A DNA stretch of 50,800 nucleotides from NCBI GenBank assembly GCA_023457355.1, contig JAEWLW010000021.1, positions 1 to 50,800 of the forward strand, read 5' to 3'. Below are positions 1-7,973 of this stretch, piece by piece. The stretch's first letter is position 1; each line of letters opens with the position of its first letter. The notes under the pieces are model-generated. The model saw nothing but the letters and a program-made list of their open reading frames with translations, made no database searches and had not been told where the DNA came from. Source of the DNA: Bacillota bacterium. GTDB lineage: Bacteria; Bacillota; Clostridia; Oscillospirales; Ruminococcaceae. The translations under genes and the position numbers were made by a program.

Positions 1-42
1 GCAGCTATACTCCAAGTCGGTAAATGTCTGCTGTCTTTTCAT
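1..42 (-). CDS. IS5-like transposase, N-terminal start (partial)
   Basis: A reading frame begins at 42 on the minus strand and runs off the left edge. Its 14 visible residues read MKRQQTFTDLEYSC, which resembles the opening of IS5-type transposases (a QTFT-[DE]-x-EYS start). An AGGCGGTG ribosome site lies about 8 bases upstream. Upstream, about 110-150 may hold the insertion-sequence end, but I could not define a terminal repeat. The assignment rests on very few residues. Confidence 0.45.
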   Translation of the reverse strand, partial: MKRQQTFTDLEYSC

Positions 43-150
43 GCTTTTGCACCGCCTATGTTTTAATAGCTTTATTTTACCATCTTTTCTTCTTGTGGGT
101 AGTGCCGATTAAATCAGAGGTTCCCTAACATGGTTTTTGCCCGTTATCAT

Positions 151-197
151 AAGAACGCAGAACTCGTGGAAATCCTATTCACGAATTCTGCGTTCTT
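151..197. terminator. Hairpin downstream of the HAD phosphatase gene
   Basis: The arm AAGAACGCAGAA pairs with TTCTGCGTTCTT. A mismatch is followed by a further CGTG/CACG pairing. It sits 20 bases beyond the stop codon of the minus-strand phosphatase gene. No clear T-run follows, so it may be a weak terminator or an mRNA 3' end stabiliser. Confidence 0.5.
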
Positions 198-217
198 CTC
201 AGACAGCGTGTAATTCA

Positions 218-1018
218 TTAAAGCGTAAGCAACATGCGGCCCATTTCGCCCAGAGAAGCATATATGCCGTCCGGTTGTACCGCGCTGGCGGAGACATCCG
301 CTAATTTTGTCTCACCCGTTAACACCAACAACCCTCTGGCACCGTTATTCACGCCCGTGGCGACATCGGTATAGATGCGATCCCCCACAAAAGCAATGCG
401 CTCACGCTTTTCACCGGTTCGGGCCAACACCATATCAACCGTCTCGCCAAAAGGTTTGCCCAAATATTGGGGTTGCTTGCCTGTCGAAAGTGAAATCGCC
501 GCACAAAATGCACCGCAATCCGGAATAAACCCGCCTTCAACGGGGCAGTTGATATCCAGATGCGTGGCCAGAAAAACAGCGCCATTACGGATATAAGTGC
601 AGGCTCGTTCCAGTTTTTCGTAGGTCAGCGTCGTATCAAATGCCACCACGACAATATCCGGCATTTCATTTGTGAGTTTGACGCCACTATCATTAAAGCT
701 TTTCACCAGCGGCTCGGTGCCCACAAGATAAACAGTCTTATCGGGATAATGAGTATTCAGATATCGGATCGTCACATCCCCCGATGTCATAATTTGGTCG
801 CGCGTAATATGGCAATTCATGTTTGCCAGCTTTTGAATATAAACCTCAGGGGATTTTGAAGAATTATTTGTAAAAAAAATATAGTCCCGGCCGGTCTTTT
901 TTACGGCATCAAGAAAGTCCAGCGAGCCCTCTAAAATACGGTCGCCAAGATAAAACGTGCCATCCATATCCAGCACAAAGAGCTGCGTTTCTTTTAAGAG
1001 CAGATGTTGCTTGTCCAA
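218..1018 (-). CDS. HAD-IIA family sugar-phosphatase (NagD-like)
   Basis: This is a cytoplasmic haloacid-dehalogenase phosphatase of subfamily IIA, related to NagD and p-nitrophenyl phosphatases, probably acting on small phosphorylated metabolites. Motif I is LDMDGTFYLG near residue 16, with the nucleophile Asp followed by the acid/base Asp. Motif II is FFTNNSS. The lysine of motif III is in YLGKPFGE, and motif IV is AFVGDRIYTDV. The frame stays open to 1069, but a TTG at 1018 is preceded by AGGGGGA at good spacing and gives about 266 residues, the usual family length, so I place the start there. The gene stands alone, with a hairpin behind it. Its substrate cannot be read from sequence. The glycerol-3-phosphate genes lie nearby on the other strand, and some relatives are glycerol-phosphate phosphatases, but that link is only suggestive. 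Confidence 0.85.
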   Translation of the reverse strand: MDKQHLLLKETQLFVLDMDGTFYLGDRILEGSLDFLDAVKKTGRDYIFFTNNSSKSPEVYIQKLANMNCHITRDQIMTSGDVTIRYLNTHYPDKTVYLVGTEPLVKSFNDSGVKLTNEMPDIVVVAFDTTLTYEKLERACTYIRNGAVFLATHLDINCPVEGGFIPDCGAFCAAISLSTGKQPQYLGKPFGETVDMVLARTGEKRERIAFVGDRIYTDVATGVNNGARGLLVLTGETKLADVSASAVQPDGIYASLGEMGRMLLTL

Positions 1019-1084
1019 CGGTTGTTCCCCCTGTGGGCATAGCCCAATATTTCTTATACAAAAGCGCATTGATCATAGTCAATC

Positions 1085-1205
1085 ACCTGGAAATTGGCGC
1101 AGAATTTGCGAGGATATTTTGGGCCTCACAAGGCAGCGGGCGCAGGCGGCCAACAACGCGGCGAGACGCAAAACAGGCCGTAAAGACAAGCTGATTTTCC
1201 AAGTA
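1085..1205. repeat. MITE-like palindromic repeat, copy A
   Basis: A degenerate copy of a roughly 120-140 bp palindromic element that also occurs near 16416 and 27045. It carries the 17-base core AGACGCAAAACAGGCCG at 1164-1180, identical to 16516-16532. The ends are imperfect inverted repeats (TGGAAAT at 1088, ATTTTCCA at 1194). The short reading frames here are products of the repeat, not genes. Confidence 0.6.
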
Positions 1206-1569
1206 GTTTGGCGATATAAGCACGCACGGTTAAAAAAACAAATAGCCGAAGCGGCGGCAACGCATGCCATCACGCGCTCGGGACAGACCGATGTACTTAA
1301 AAAGCAGGCCAAACAACAGGAAATAATCCCGTTTATGTTTGCCCTGCTCTTGCTCTACGGCTTATACTATATTTGGCGCAACCCCACCGGCTGCTGCGCT
1401 GTTGTTTTTCATGCTAGCACATGAATTTTGAAATGTCAAATATCATTTTGCGCGTAAAGGGGTATCCCTGAATGCGCAAATGGAACAGTCCCGCAGGCAT
1501 TGCCGCTGTTAAAAAGCATCAAAGCTGCAAATAATAGGCCTTATATATTGAGAGATTTTTAAAGAAGTG
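1206..1569. other. Non-coding stretch between repeat copy A and the glpP promoter
   Basis: I see no credible gene. A frame running to 1424 ends in a hydrophobic stretch but has no ribosome site and crosses the repeat. The segment from about 1430 is AT-rich and leads into the glpP promoter. Confidence 0.5.
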
Positions 1570-1598
1570 TTGATTTTCTACTGGATACGTGTTAGAGT
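1570..1598 (+). promoter_or_regulatory. Probable sigma-A promoter of the glpP operon
   Basis: TTGATT at 1570-1575 and TAGAGT at 1593-1598 are separated by 17 bases. This is the best -35/-10 pair upstream of glpP and leaves a leader of about 190 bases that contains a hairpin. Confidence 0.45.
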
Positions 1599-1691
1599 AA
1601 ATAAAAATTGTTCGCTTAAATCCCGATGCGATGGTGTCTTGTTATGGACGTTTTAGTTTGAATAAGGTGAACCCAGAGAAGAGAGAGCATG

Positions 1692-1735
1692 GGTTAAGCG
1701 GTGATACAAAGCCGTTTAATCGGGTTACTCTTTTT
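1692..1735 (+). terminator. Leader hairpin with T-run upstream of glpP
   Basis: GGTTAAGCGG (1692-1701) pairs with CCGTTTAATC (1712-1721), allowing two G-U pairs, and a six-T run follows at 1731. It is weaker than the terminator after glpP. It may be an attenuator in the glpP leader, possibly itself a GlpP target. Confidence 0.4.
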
Positions 1736-1794
1736 TATTTTGCTTTTAATTTTATAAGCGGCGTACCGCCGTGTTTCGAAGGGGGCTAGAGGGT

Positions 1795-2361
1795 TTGGAC
1801 CAACTTTTTTACGATACCGTTGCCGCCAACCCGGTCATCGCAGCCATCAAAGACCCCGAAGGGTTAGCGCAATGCTTAGCTGAGGAAGATATTCATGTCG
1901 TGTTAATCTTGTTTGGCGATATTTGTAACATCAGTGAAATCACTGAACAAATTAAGGCGGCCGGTAAAATTGCGTTGGTACACGTGGATCTCATCACCGG
2001 GCTATCGAACAAGGAAGTGGCTGTTGATTTTATTCACCGCAACACTTTGGCTGACGGTATCATATCCACCCGTCAAAGCTTCATTCGCCGGGCGCGCGAT
2101 TTGCATATGTACACCATTTTACGCGTTTTTGTAATCGATTCCATTGCCCTTTCAAGTCTTGAAAAAATTGATTGTGTCAAACCTGACTTTATTGAAATTC
2201 TACCTGGGGTCATGCCCAAAACCATTCGTAAGGTCTGCGCCATCACCTCGATTCCGGTTCTGGCAGGCGGGCTTATTGCGGACAAAGAAGACGTCATAAA
2301 TGCGCTTGAAGCAGGCGCTACCGCCATTTCCACAACAAACCAACAGGTTTGGCAAATGTGA
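1795..2361 (+). CDS. glpP: Glycerol-3-phosphate-responsive antiterminator GlpP
   Basis: GlpP binds nascent leader RNA when glycerol-3-phosphate is present and lets RNA polymerase pass a terminator in front of glycerol genes. The protein shows the family start, with NPVIAAIKD about 10 residues in. The TIM-barrel-like body carries VHVDLITGLSNKE, DGIISTR, IEILPGVMP and PVLAGGLI, the last close to the phosphate-binding end. The frame is open from a GTG at 1771, but a TTG at 1795 has AAGGGGG about 8 bases upstream and gives 188 residues, the normal GlpP length. The next gene is a glycerol-3-phosphate dehydrogenase whose leader contains a strong terminator, exactly the arrangement GlpP acts on. In Bacillus the glycerol genes glpF, glpK and glpD are the known targets; no glpK or glpF lies in this window. 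Confidence 0.93.
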   Translation: MDQLFYDTVAANPVIAAIKDPEGLAQCLAEEDIHVVLILFGDICNISEITEQIKAAGKIALVHVDLITGLSNKEVAVDFIHRNTLADGIISTRQSFIRRARDLHMYTILRVFVIDSIALSSLEKIDCVKPDFIEILPGVMPKTIRKVCAITSIPVLAGGLIADKEDVINALEAGATAISTTNQQVWQM

Positions 2362-2482
2362 GCCTTTTATAGTTGACCAATTTGAAAAGCGGCGCTGAAT
2401 TGGCGGCCTGTTTTTTAAGTTGATCAGCTATAAATTAAATATTACTTGTTCTGACTCTCATTCAGAGTATGAGAAAGCTGTG

Positions 2483-2534
2483 AGTCAGGCAGCCCCGCTT
2501 TAAATTTTTGCGGGACTGCCTGACTTTTTATTTT
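2483..2534 (+). terminator. GlpP-controlled leader terminator before the dehydrogenase operon
   Basis: AGTCAGGCAGCCCCGC at 2483-2498 pairs with GCGGGACTGCCTGACT at 2510-2525 with one mismatch, and a T-rich tract follows. It lies between glpP and the dehydrogenase start at 2585. By analogy with the Bacillus glpD leader, GlpP bound with glycerol-3-phosphate should prevent it from folding. The position and stem are seen directly; the control by GlpP is inferred. Confidence 0.75.
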
Positions 2535-2584
2535 ACAATACAGTTTTGCATCCGCCCTAAAACTACTGCAAGGAGTGACAGTTT

Positions 2585-4021
2585 GTGTATGATATCGTCA
2601 TTATAGGCGCCGGGGTTACCGGGTGTGCCATCGCCCGTGAGCTTTCACGCTATCAAGCAAAAATTTGTGTGGTTGAAAAATGCGAGGATGTCTGCTGCGG
2701 CACATCCAAGGCAAACAGCGCCATTGTCCATGCGGGCTACGATGCCGCCTCCGGCAGCCTCATGGCAAAACTCAATGTTGAGGGGAACCGGCTTATGGGC
2801 ACGCTTAGCAAAGAATTGGATTTTCCTTTCCGCCGCAACGGTTCACTGGTTATTTGCATGAATGAAGACGGTCTTCCCGACCTCAACGAACTTTACCGGA
2901 ACGGTTTGGCCAATGGCGTGGCAGAACTGCGCATTATTGGCAAAGAGGCGTTGCAGCTGCTGGAGCCCAATATAAGCCCCAATGCAGTTGCTGCGCTCTA
3001 TGCCCCAACCGGCGGCATTGTTTGCCCCTTTGGATTAACAATTGCGCTGGCTGAAAACGCCAATACAAACGGCGTTGCGTTTAGATTTGATACGGAAGTT
3101 GCGGCATTAGAGCGCATTGAAAAGGGATGGCGCATCAGAACCAACCAAGGTACCATGGAAACTAAATATGTTGTCAACGCTGCCGGAGTCTATGCCGACG
3201 TCATACATAATATGGTTTCCGCCACGAAAATCCACATAACCCCGCGCCGCGGTGACTACTGCCTCCTTGATAAATCCACCGGCGGATTTGTCGAGAGAAC
3301 GATTTTTCAGCTTCCCGACAAATATGGCAAAGGCGTGCTGGTCAGTCCCACCATTCACGGCAACACCATTGTTGGCCCCACCGCCATTGATATTGAAGAT
3401 CGAGAGGGCACAAATACCACTGCCGAGGGAATCAATGAGCTTATAAACAAGGCAAATATAACCGTTAACAACCTGCCCATTCGTCAGGTTATCACCAGTT
3501 TTGCCGGCCTGCGTGCCCACGAGGACGGCCACGAATTTATTATCGGCGAGGTGGATGATGCACCTTCCTTTGTCGATTGCGCCGGGATAGAATCGCCCGG
3601 ACTCTCCTCCGCTCCCGCCATCGGTATTATGGTGCGTGATTTGCTGCGTGGCAAGTTGCAGCTTAAGCCCAACCCCAACTTCAATGGCAAACGCAGGGGC
3701 GTTCTGGACCCAAAAACGCTCCCAAGGGAAGAACACGCAAAGCTTATCAAGGAGAATCCTGCCTACGGAAACATTATCTGCCGCTGTGAGAACGTGACCG
3801 AAGGCGAAATTATAGATGCGATCCATCGCCCGCTCGGCGCAAAGAGCCTGGATGCTGTCAAGCGCCGCACCCGCGCCGGAGCGGGACGCTGTCAGGCGGG
3901 CTTTTGCAGCCCCCGCACCCTCGAAATCCTATCCCGTGAGCTGGGGTTGCCGCAGCGTGAAATAACCAAATGCGGGGGCGCCTCAAAGCTCCTCGTCGGC
4001 ATCAGCAAGGACCGGATATAA
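2585..4021 (+). CDS. FAD-dependent glycerol-3-phosphate dehydrogenase with BFD-type iron-sulfur domain (GlpA/GlpO-like)
   Basis: The enzyme probably oxidises glycerol-3-phosphate to dihydroxyacetone phosphate anaerobically. An FAD-binding Rossmann motif IIGAGVTGCAIA opens the protein (residues 5-16), followed by the DAO-type oxidoreductase domain with NAAGVYAD and a GLRAHEDG segment. The C-terminal 90 residues form a BFD-like [2Fe-2S] domain with cysteines in ICRCENVTEGEI and CQAGFC. The length of 478 residues fits clostridial homologues. The start is GTG, with AAGGAG about 9 bases upstream. It is followed closely by a second flavoprotein and a DUF1667 protein; the trio replaces the GlpABC complex of enterobacteria. 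Expression should depend on GlpP through the leader terminator at 2483-2534. Confidence 0.88.
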   Translation: MYDIVIIGAGVTGCAIARELSRYQAKICVVEKCEDVCCGTSKANSAIVHAGYDAASGSLMAKLNVEGNRLMGTLSKELDFPFRRNGSLVICMNEDGLPDLNELYRNGLANGVAELRIIGKEALQLLEPNISPNAVAALYAPTGGIVCPFGLTIALAENANTNGVAFRFDTEVAALERIEKGWRIRTNQGTMETKYVVNAAGVYADVIHNMVSATKIHITPRRGDYCLLDKSTGGFVERTIFQLPDKYGKGVLVSPTIHGNTIVGPTAIDIEDREGTNTTAEGINELINKANITVNNLPIRQVITSFAGLRAHEDGHEFIIGEVDDAPSFVDCAGIESPGLSSAPAIGIMVRDLLRGKLQLKPNPNFNGKRRGVLDPKTLPREEHAKLIKENPAYGNIICRCENVTEGEIIDAIHRPLGAKSLDAVKRRTRAGAGRCQAGFCSPRTLEILSRELGLPQREITKCGGASKLLVGISKDRI

Positions 4022-4037
4022 GGAGGATGATAAAAGT

Positions 4038-5303
4038 ATGAAAACCTACGAAATTGTTATTATCGGCGGGGGGCCTGCCGGTCTTGCAGCCGCCGTTTCC
4101 GCATATGATTCGGGCGCGCGCAGCATCCTCATCCTGGAGCGCGACAACCAGCTCGGCGGCATCTTAAATCAGTGCATCCATAACGGTTTTGGCCTGCACA
4201 CATTTAAAGAAGAGCTGACAGGGCCCGAATACGCAAGCCGATTTATAAAGCAGGTTCTTGACCGGAGGATAGAATATAAGCTTATGACAATGGTTATGGA
4301 GATCAGCCAGGAAAAGGTCATAACCGCCATGAACCGCGAAGACGGCCTTTTTGAGATTCAGGCAAAGGCCATTGTTCTCGCAATGGGTTGCCGGGAGCGC
4401 AGCCGTGGCGCGCTCAACATTCCGGGATTTCGCCCCGCAGGCATCTATTCCGCCGGTACAGCGCAGCGCCTTGTCAACATGGAGGGGTTCATGCCCGGCA
4501 GACGCGTCGTCATTCTGGGCTCGGGCGATATTGGCCTCATCATGGCACGCCGCATGACGTTGGAAGGTGCGAAAGTTCTTGTTGTGGCGGAGCTCATGCC
4601 CTATTCAGGCGGCCTCAAGCGAAACATCGTCCAGTGCCTTAACGATTTTGATATTCCTTTAAAACTCAGCCACACCGTGGTTAACATAGCGGGCAAAGAA
4701 CGCGTTACAGGCGTCACCCTTGCGCAGGTAGACAGCTGTAACAAGCCCATTCCAGGAACTGAAGAGCGCTACGACTGCGATACCCTGCTTCTTTCCTGTG
4801 GTTTGATTCCTGAAAATGAACTTTCCCGCGGGATGGGCGTTTCTCTGAATCCTGTCACAAACGGGCCCATCGTCAACGAAAGTCTTGAGACAAACATTCC
4901 GGGTGTGTTTGCAGCCGGCAACGTCCTGCACGTCCATGACTTGGTCGACTTCGTATCAGAAGAAGCGGCAGCTGCCGGCCGTAATGCTTCGGCCTATGTG
5001 GCCACCGGCGCGCACAAAGCAGCGCGCCATGATGTTCCGATATTCTGCGAAGGCGGCCCGCGCTATGCCGTTCCCGCCGCCATTGATCCCGCATATATGC
5101 CCGACCGGCTGACCGTTCGTTTTCGCGTGGGCAACATCATTAAGAACCGCTTTGTAAATGTATATTTTGACGATGCGCAGGTACAGCACCGCAAGCGCGC
5201 CATCATGGCGCCCGGCGAAATGGAAGAGCTGCTCTTAACCAAAAAAATGTTCGATGCGCACCCGAATCTAACGAAGATTACCATTTGTGTTGAGGAGGCA
5301 TGA
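4038..5303 (+). CDS. NAD(P)/FAD-dependent oxidoreductase, partner of the G3P dehydrogenase
   Basis: This is a class II pyridine-nucleotide oxidoreductase of 421 residues. An FAD motif IIGGGPAGLAAA occurs near residue 8. The family signature NQCIHNGFGLHTFKEEL lies near 50, and the NAD(P)-binding motif ILGSGDIGLIMA near 155. A second FAD contact is in GVFAAGNVLHVHD near 290. AAGGAGG sits 12 bases ahead of the ATG, and the gene lies 17 bases behind the dehydrogenase. Such proteins usually travel with the BFD-tailed dehydrogenase and a DUF1667 protein. They are thought to pass electrons from the first flavoprotein to NAD(P) or another carrier. The direction of electron flow is not shown by sequence. 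Confidence 0.85.
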   Translation: MKTYEIVIIGGGPAGLAAAVSAYDSGARSILILERDNQLGGILNQCIHNGFGLHTFKEELTGPEYASRFIKQVLDRRIEYKLMTMVMEISQEKVITAMNREDGLFEIQAKAIVLAMGCRERSRGALNIPGFRPAGIYSAGTAQRLVNMEGFMPGRRVVILGSGDIGLIMARRMTLEGAKVLVVAELMPYSGGLKRNIVQCLNDFDIPLKLSHTVVNIAGKERVTGVTLAQVDSCNKPIPGTEERYDCDTLLLSCGLIPENELSRGMGVSLNPVTNGPIVNESLETNIPGVFAAGNVLHVHDLVDFVSEEAAAAGRNASAYVATGAHKAARHDVPIFCEGGPRYAVPAAIDPAYMPDRLTVRFRVGNIIKNRFVNVYFDDAQVQHRKRAIMAPGEMEELLLTKKMFDAHPNLTKITICVEEA

Positions 5304-5306
5304 AGT

Positions 5307-5675
5307 ATGAGCGTACAAAATCTCACCTGCATCGTCTGTCCATTTGGCTGTTCTATGCAGGTTGTCATGGACGATGCCGGGGCGGTTGTTCATGTTCAGG
5401 GCAACACCTGCCCCCGCGGTGACGCATATGCCCGCAAGGAGGTTACCAACCCCACCCGAGTTGTAACCAGTACGGTATGCGTTACAGGCAGCAAGGACTG
5501 CACCGTTACCGTTCCTGTAAAAACAGTTTCCGACATTCCCAAAAGTAAAATTTTTGACTGCATGAAAGCTATAAAGAATATCACCGTTTCGGCGCCGGTG
5601 CAAATTGGAGATGTCATTAAAGCGAACGTAGCCGGGACCGGCGTAAATATTGTTGCCACCAAAAATGTTCTTTAG
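5307..5675 (+). CDS. DUF1667 protein, third subunit of the G3P dehydrogenase set
   Basis: A small 122-residue protein opens with LTCIVCPFGC and then GNTCPRGDAY, giving four conserved cysteines typical of DUF1667 that are likely to hold a metal or an iron-sulfur cluster. The C-terminal half is a small beta-rich domain. It begins 4 bases after the flavoprotein stop codon, so the three genes form one operon. A structural or electron-transfer role in the dehydrogenase complex is inferred from this constant gene neighbourhood. No terminator with a T-run was recognised directly behind it. Confidence 0.85.
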   Translation: MSVQNLTCIVCPFGCSMQVVMDDAGAVVHVQGNTCPRGDAYARKEVTNPTRVVTSTVCVTGSKDCTVTVPVKTVSDIPKSKIFDCMKAIKNITVSAPVQIGDVIKANVAGTGVNIVATKNVL

Positions 5676-5826
5676 TGTTTTCTATTATGCCATGCCAAGA
5701 TAAAAAAGAAGCGCAACAGGCGTCTTCCGCTGCATTAGTCGCTGGCCCTAGGATGGGGGCCGGGCAGTGCAGTACATCACCCATCTCCGCTATTTTATGC
5801 CCGCCGTGGTATGTGGGCGCGGATTT

Positions 5827-5859
5827 ATTTCAATCCACACCCCTCGCATGAGGGGCAAC
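5827..5859 (-). CRISPR. Single leftover type I-C CRISPR repeat
   Basis: Read on the minus strand, this 33-base unit begins GTTGCCCCTCATGCGAGG and ends GTGTGGATTGAAAT. That is the shape of type I-C repeats: a short hairpin (CCCCTC/GAGGGG) and an ATTGAAAT end. It lies 131 bases beyond cas2, where the leader-proximal repeat of an I-C array should be. No second copy follows, so no spacer remains: the array has collapsed to one repeat. Confidence 0.8.
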
Positions 5860-5990
5860 TGCGAAAAGCATAAAACTCCCGTTTGTGTTTTTCCAATAGC
5901 CAATAATTCTGACAATAATTTGCGTCTCTCCAGCTTCATAAAAACACAGCGCGAATGTTCCTGAAAATTGATGTGCGCTTGGCATTCGCG
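5860..5990 (-). promoter_or_regulatory. Remnant CRISPR leader
   Basis: This AT-rich, gene-free stretch lies between the end of cas2 and the single repeat, the normal place of the leader that promotes array transcription and spacer integration. No internal motif was assigned. Confidence 0.5.
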
Positions 5991-6281
5991 TCAAAAAATC
6001 ATTGCGTCATCGGGGAGATATGTTTGTTTAAGTCCATAATGCTCAATACGGTTTTTGTAGCTATTCCCGAGATTGTAAATACACAGGCTGTCTTTTGATT
6101 CATCAATTATACTGAAAAGCTGGTTCTTTACCACGCACAACTCAGCGGGAGACAGCAGGCATTCAAAAACAGAATTTTGCATCCGCTGCCCGTAGTTGAC
6201 ACAGATTTTCGCCACTTTGCGCAGTCGTTTGCTGCCCTTGGCGTCCGCGGTATTTACATCATCAGTTATAAGCACGAGCAT
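5991..6281 (-). CDS. cas2: CRISPR-associated endoribonuclease-fold protein Cas2
   Basis: Cas2 forms the core of the Cas1-Cas2 spacer integration complex. The 96-residue protein has the expected I-C start MLVLITDDVNT and the segment CVNYGQRMQNSVFECLL. The usual motif is YDVNT; here it is DDVNT, so the residue before the conserved Asp differs. Otherwise the gene is intact and full length. It lies 3 bases behind cas1 and ahead of the leader. With cas1 frameshifted and the array reduced to one repeat, it probably no longer works in adaptation. Confidence 0.9.
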   Translation of the reverse strand: MLVLITDDVNTADAKGSKRLRKVAKICVNYGQRMQNSVFECLLSPAELCVVKNQLFSIIDESKDSLCIYNLGNSYKNRIEHYGLKQTYLPDDAMIF

Positions 6282-6284
6282 GTC

Positions 6285-6944
6285 CTACCTCCATATAAAC
6301 GGCGGATATGCGTCAATATCCCCGCGAATATATCTGGCCAAAAGCATCGCCTGAATGTATGGGAGCAGGCCCCATTCCACCTTCTCCTGCAAAAATGGAT
6401 GCAGAATTTCCTCCTTCTTTTTTTGCTGCCAAAGCGTGAGGAATTGTTTGCGGCCGTCTTCGGACAATAAAACTCCGCCGTTTTCCTTTTCAATGAAATC
6501 CTTGCCGCAAATGCTTCTTTTGTTAATCGCGGTCAGTACAAATCGGTCGGCAAACGGCGCGCGAAATTCCTCCATCAAGTCCAGCGCAAGAGAACAGCGC
6601 CCCGGCCTTTCGGTGTGGTAAACACCGGCGTAGGCGTCAAGCCCCATCGATTCAAGCGCGCTGACGCACATCGAAGTCAACAGGCTGTACGAGAACGACA
6701 ACAGCGCGTTGACATTATCCATCGGCGACCGGCTCTTATAGAAAAAATCGTCCTTCTGCTGCAAGATCATCTCGTCAAACACCGAGAAATAAAGGTTGGC
6801 GCATTCGCCCTCAAGCCCGCGCAGACTGTCGGCGCTCTGCGCGTGATAGGCGCCTGCTTTACCCTTTTGCAGCGCCGCGCCGACCCGGGTAAATTTTCCG
6901 GTGTCAATACGCAGGGCGTGGTCGCGCACCGCACGGCTAATCAC
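6285..6944 (-). pseudogene. cas1: Cas1, catalytic C-terminal part, separated by a frameshift
   Basis: This frame holds most of the Cas1 integrase. The region RAVRDHALRID precedes the alpha-helical domain. The metal-binding residues are present: Glu in GLEGECANLY, His in VYHTERPGR and an acidic residue in ALDLMEEFR. Only the frame is broken. The first 121 residues lie in another frame (6941-7306), and the two overlap as GTGA. Normal Cas1 reads continuously across this point, so a one-base change is the simplest explanation. Restart at the GTG would yield a protein without the N-terminal beta domain used for dimerisation. Confidence 0.85.
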
Positions 6945-7306
6945 TGTGCTACAATCGACAGCTTGGCCGAAATCATATTTCTTGCAATGGTCAAGACGCG
7001 CGTCTTATCATCGCAGATGCGGTACTGCGCGCGGCGCAGCAAAATATTCCCGTAAGATTTGCCGGTGACCTTTGCAAGAAAACGCCCGCTGGGCTTGAGA
7101 AACACCAGCGATTTATTCATCTCAGCGCACTTACCCATCAGTGCGGGGCTGGCGTCAATATACCCAAAAGCCATGATACCGTCAATCATATGAATCGGCA
7201 ACCGGCCCAGCGTATCGCCGTCGCACTGAACCACAACGTTTTCGCCATCCAGCGCCAAATAGGCGTTTTCGGTCGTGACATAAAGGGTGCTTAACAGCTT
7301 TTTCAC
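6941..7306 (-). pseudogene. cas1: Cas1, N-terminal beta domain, ends early by frameshift
   Basis: The frame starts at a GTG with AGGAGG about 8 bases upstream and encodes MKKLLSTLYVTTENAYLAL and the Cas1 N-terminal beta sandwich (LPIHMIDGIMAFG, FLKPSGRFLAKVTG). It stops after ISAKLSIVAQ, where Cas1 should continue into the helical domain. The continuation is found one frame over in 6285-6944. The cas4 frame overlaps its beginning. Confidence 0.85.
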
Positions 7307-7973
7307 GGCAAAACCTCCTCAGCGCCGAGATTTTGTTCCGATAATCGCTGACAGATTTAATTTTATAGAGCTTGGGCAGGCGTAAATTTTCAGCGAACAG
7401 GCATTGCAGCTTGTTGTGGGCTTTACTCTGGGAACGTGGCCGCGCCGCAAGTAACCGTGCATCTCGTCCAAAGAGCGCCCTGACCTGAGATTTCAGTTCA
7501 TCGGTCAGCACAACCTTTTGCCAGCGTTTGGTTTTGCCGTAAAACAGCGCACCGTCGGTAATTTCGCAGCCAAGCATCCCCTCTAAACAGATGGCCTGCG
7601 CTACGAGCTGGAGCGCGTCGATGTCGCTGTCCTTCGGCGCGCCGTGCTTATATTCCACCGGATAAACGGTATAGCGCCCCTCCCTGCCGTGCAGCGTGAT
7701 CCCCTGCGCCGATTTTCTAAACTCCACAATATCACATTCGCCGCTGGCGCTCAGCGTCCGCGCGAAAATTGGCACCCCGCGCGAAATCAGCACGTCCTTG
7801 CGGCTTTCGGAGGAATAACCGTCGTGGCAGTTTTCGTGCAGAAAATGTCCCTCCACGGTGCGCAGGTTTTCCTCCCACAGCTGTTCGATGTGGATAAGCG
7901 CCCATTGCCGGCGGCAGAACGCAAAATGCTGTATGCCTGAAAGCATCAGAAAATCGTCTTCGTCATATGCCAT
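7182..7973 (-). pseudogene. cas4: Cas4 with two compensating frameshifts across its cysteine cluster
   Basis: Cas4 trims and orients new spacers. Residues 1-170 are normal: the first cysteine in AFCRRQWALIHIEQ and the nuclease core with GECDIVEF and YPVEYKHG. After VRALFGRD the main frame turns into unrelated sequence. A second frame there reads DEMHGYLRRGHVPRVKP and CNACSLK, the expected C-terminal cysteine cluster. The main frame then recovers with LPKLYKIKSVSDY. Two opposite indels about 100 bases apart therefore remove the iron-sulfur cysteines while keeping the frame open. The tail beyond this also differs from normal Cas4 and overruns the cas1 start. The gene overlaps cas7 by 11 bases. 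Confidence 0.82.

Noticed and set aside
1079..1312. Short frames with RPVLRLAAL at 1079-1312 and 16401-16667 that look like paralogous proteins
   Set aside because: The similarity comes entirely from the MITE-like repeat; neither frame has a start signal.
5733..5770. GTCGCTGGCCC..GGGGGCC segment resembling a second type I-C repeat
   Set aside because: Only the first bases fit and the ATTGAAAT end is missing; orientation is also opposite to the true repeat at 5827.
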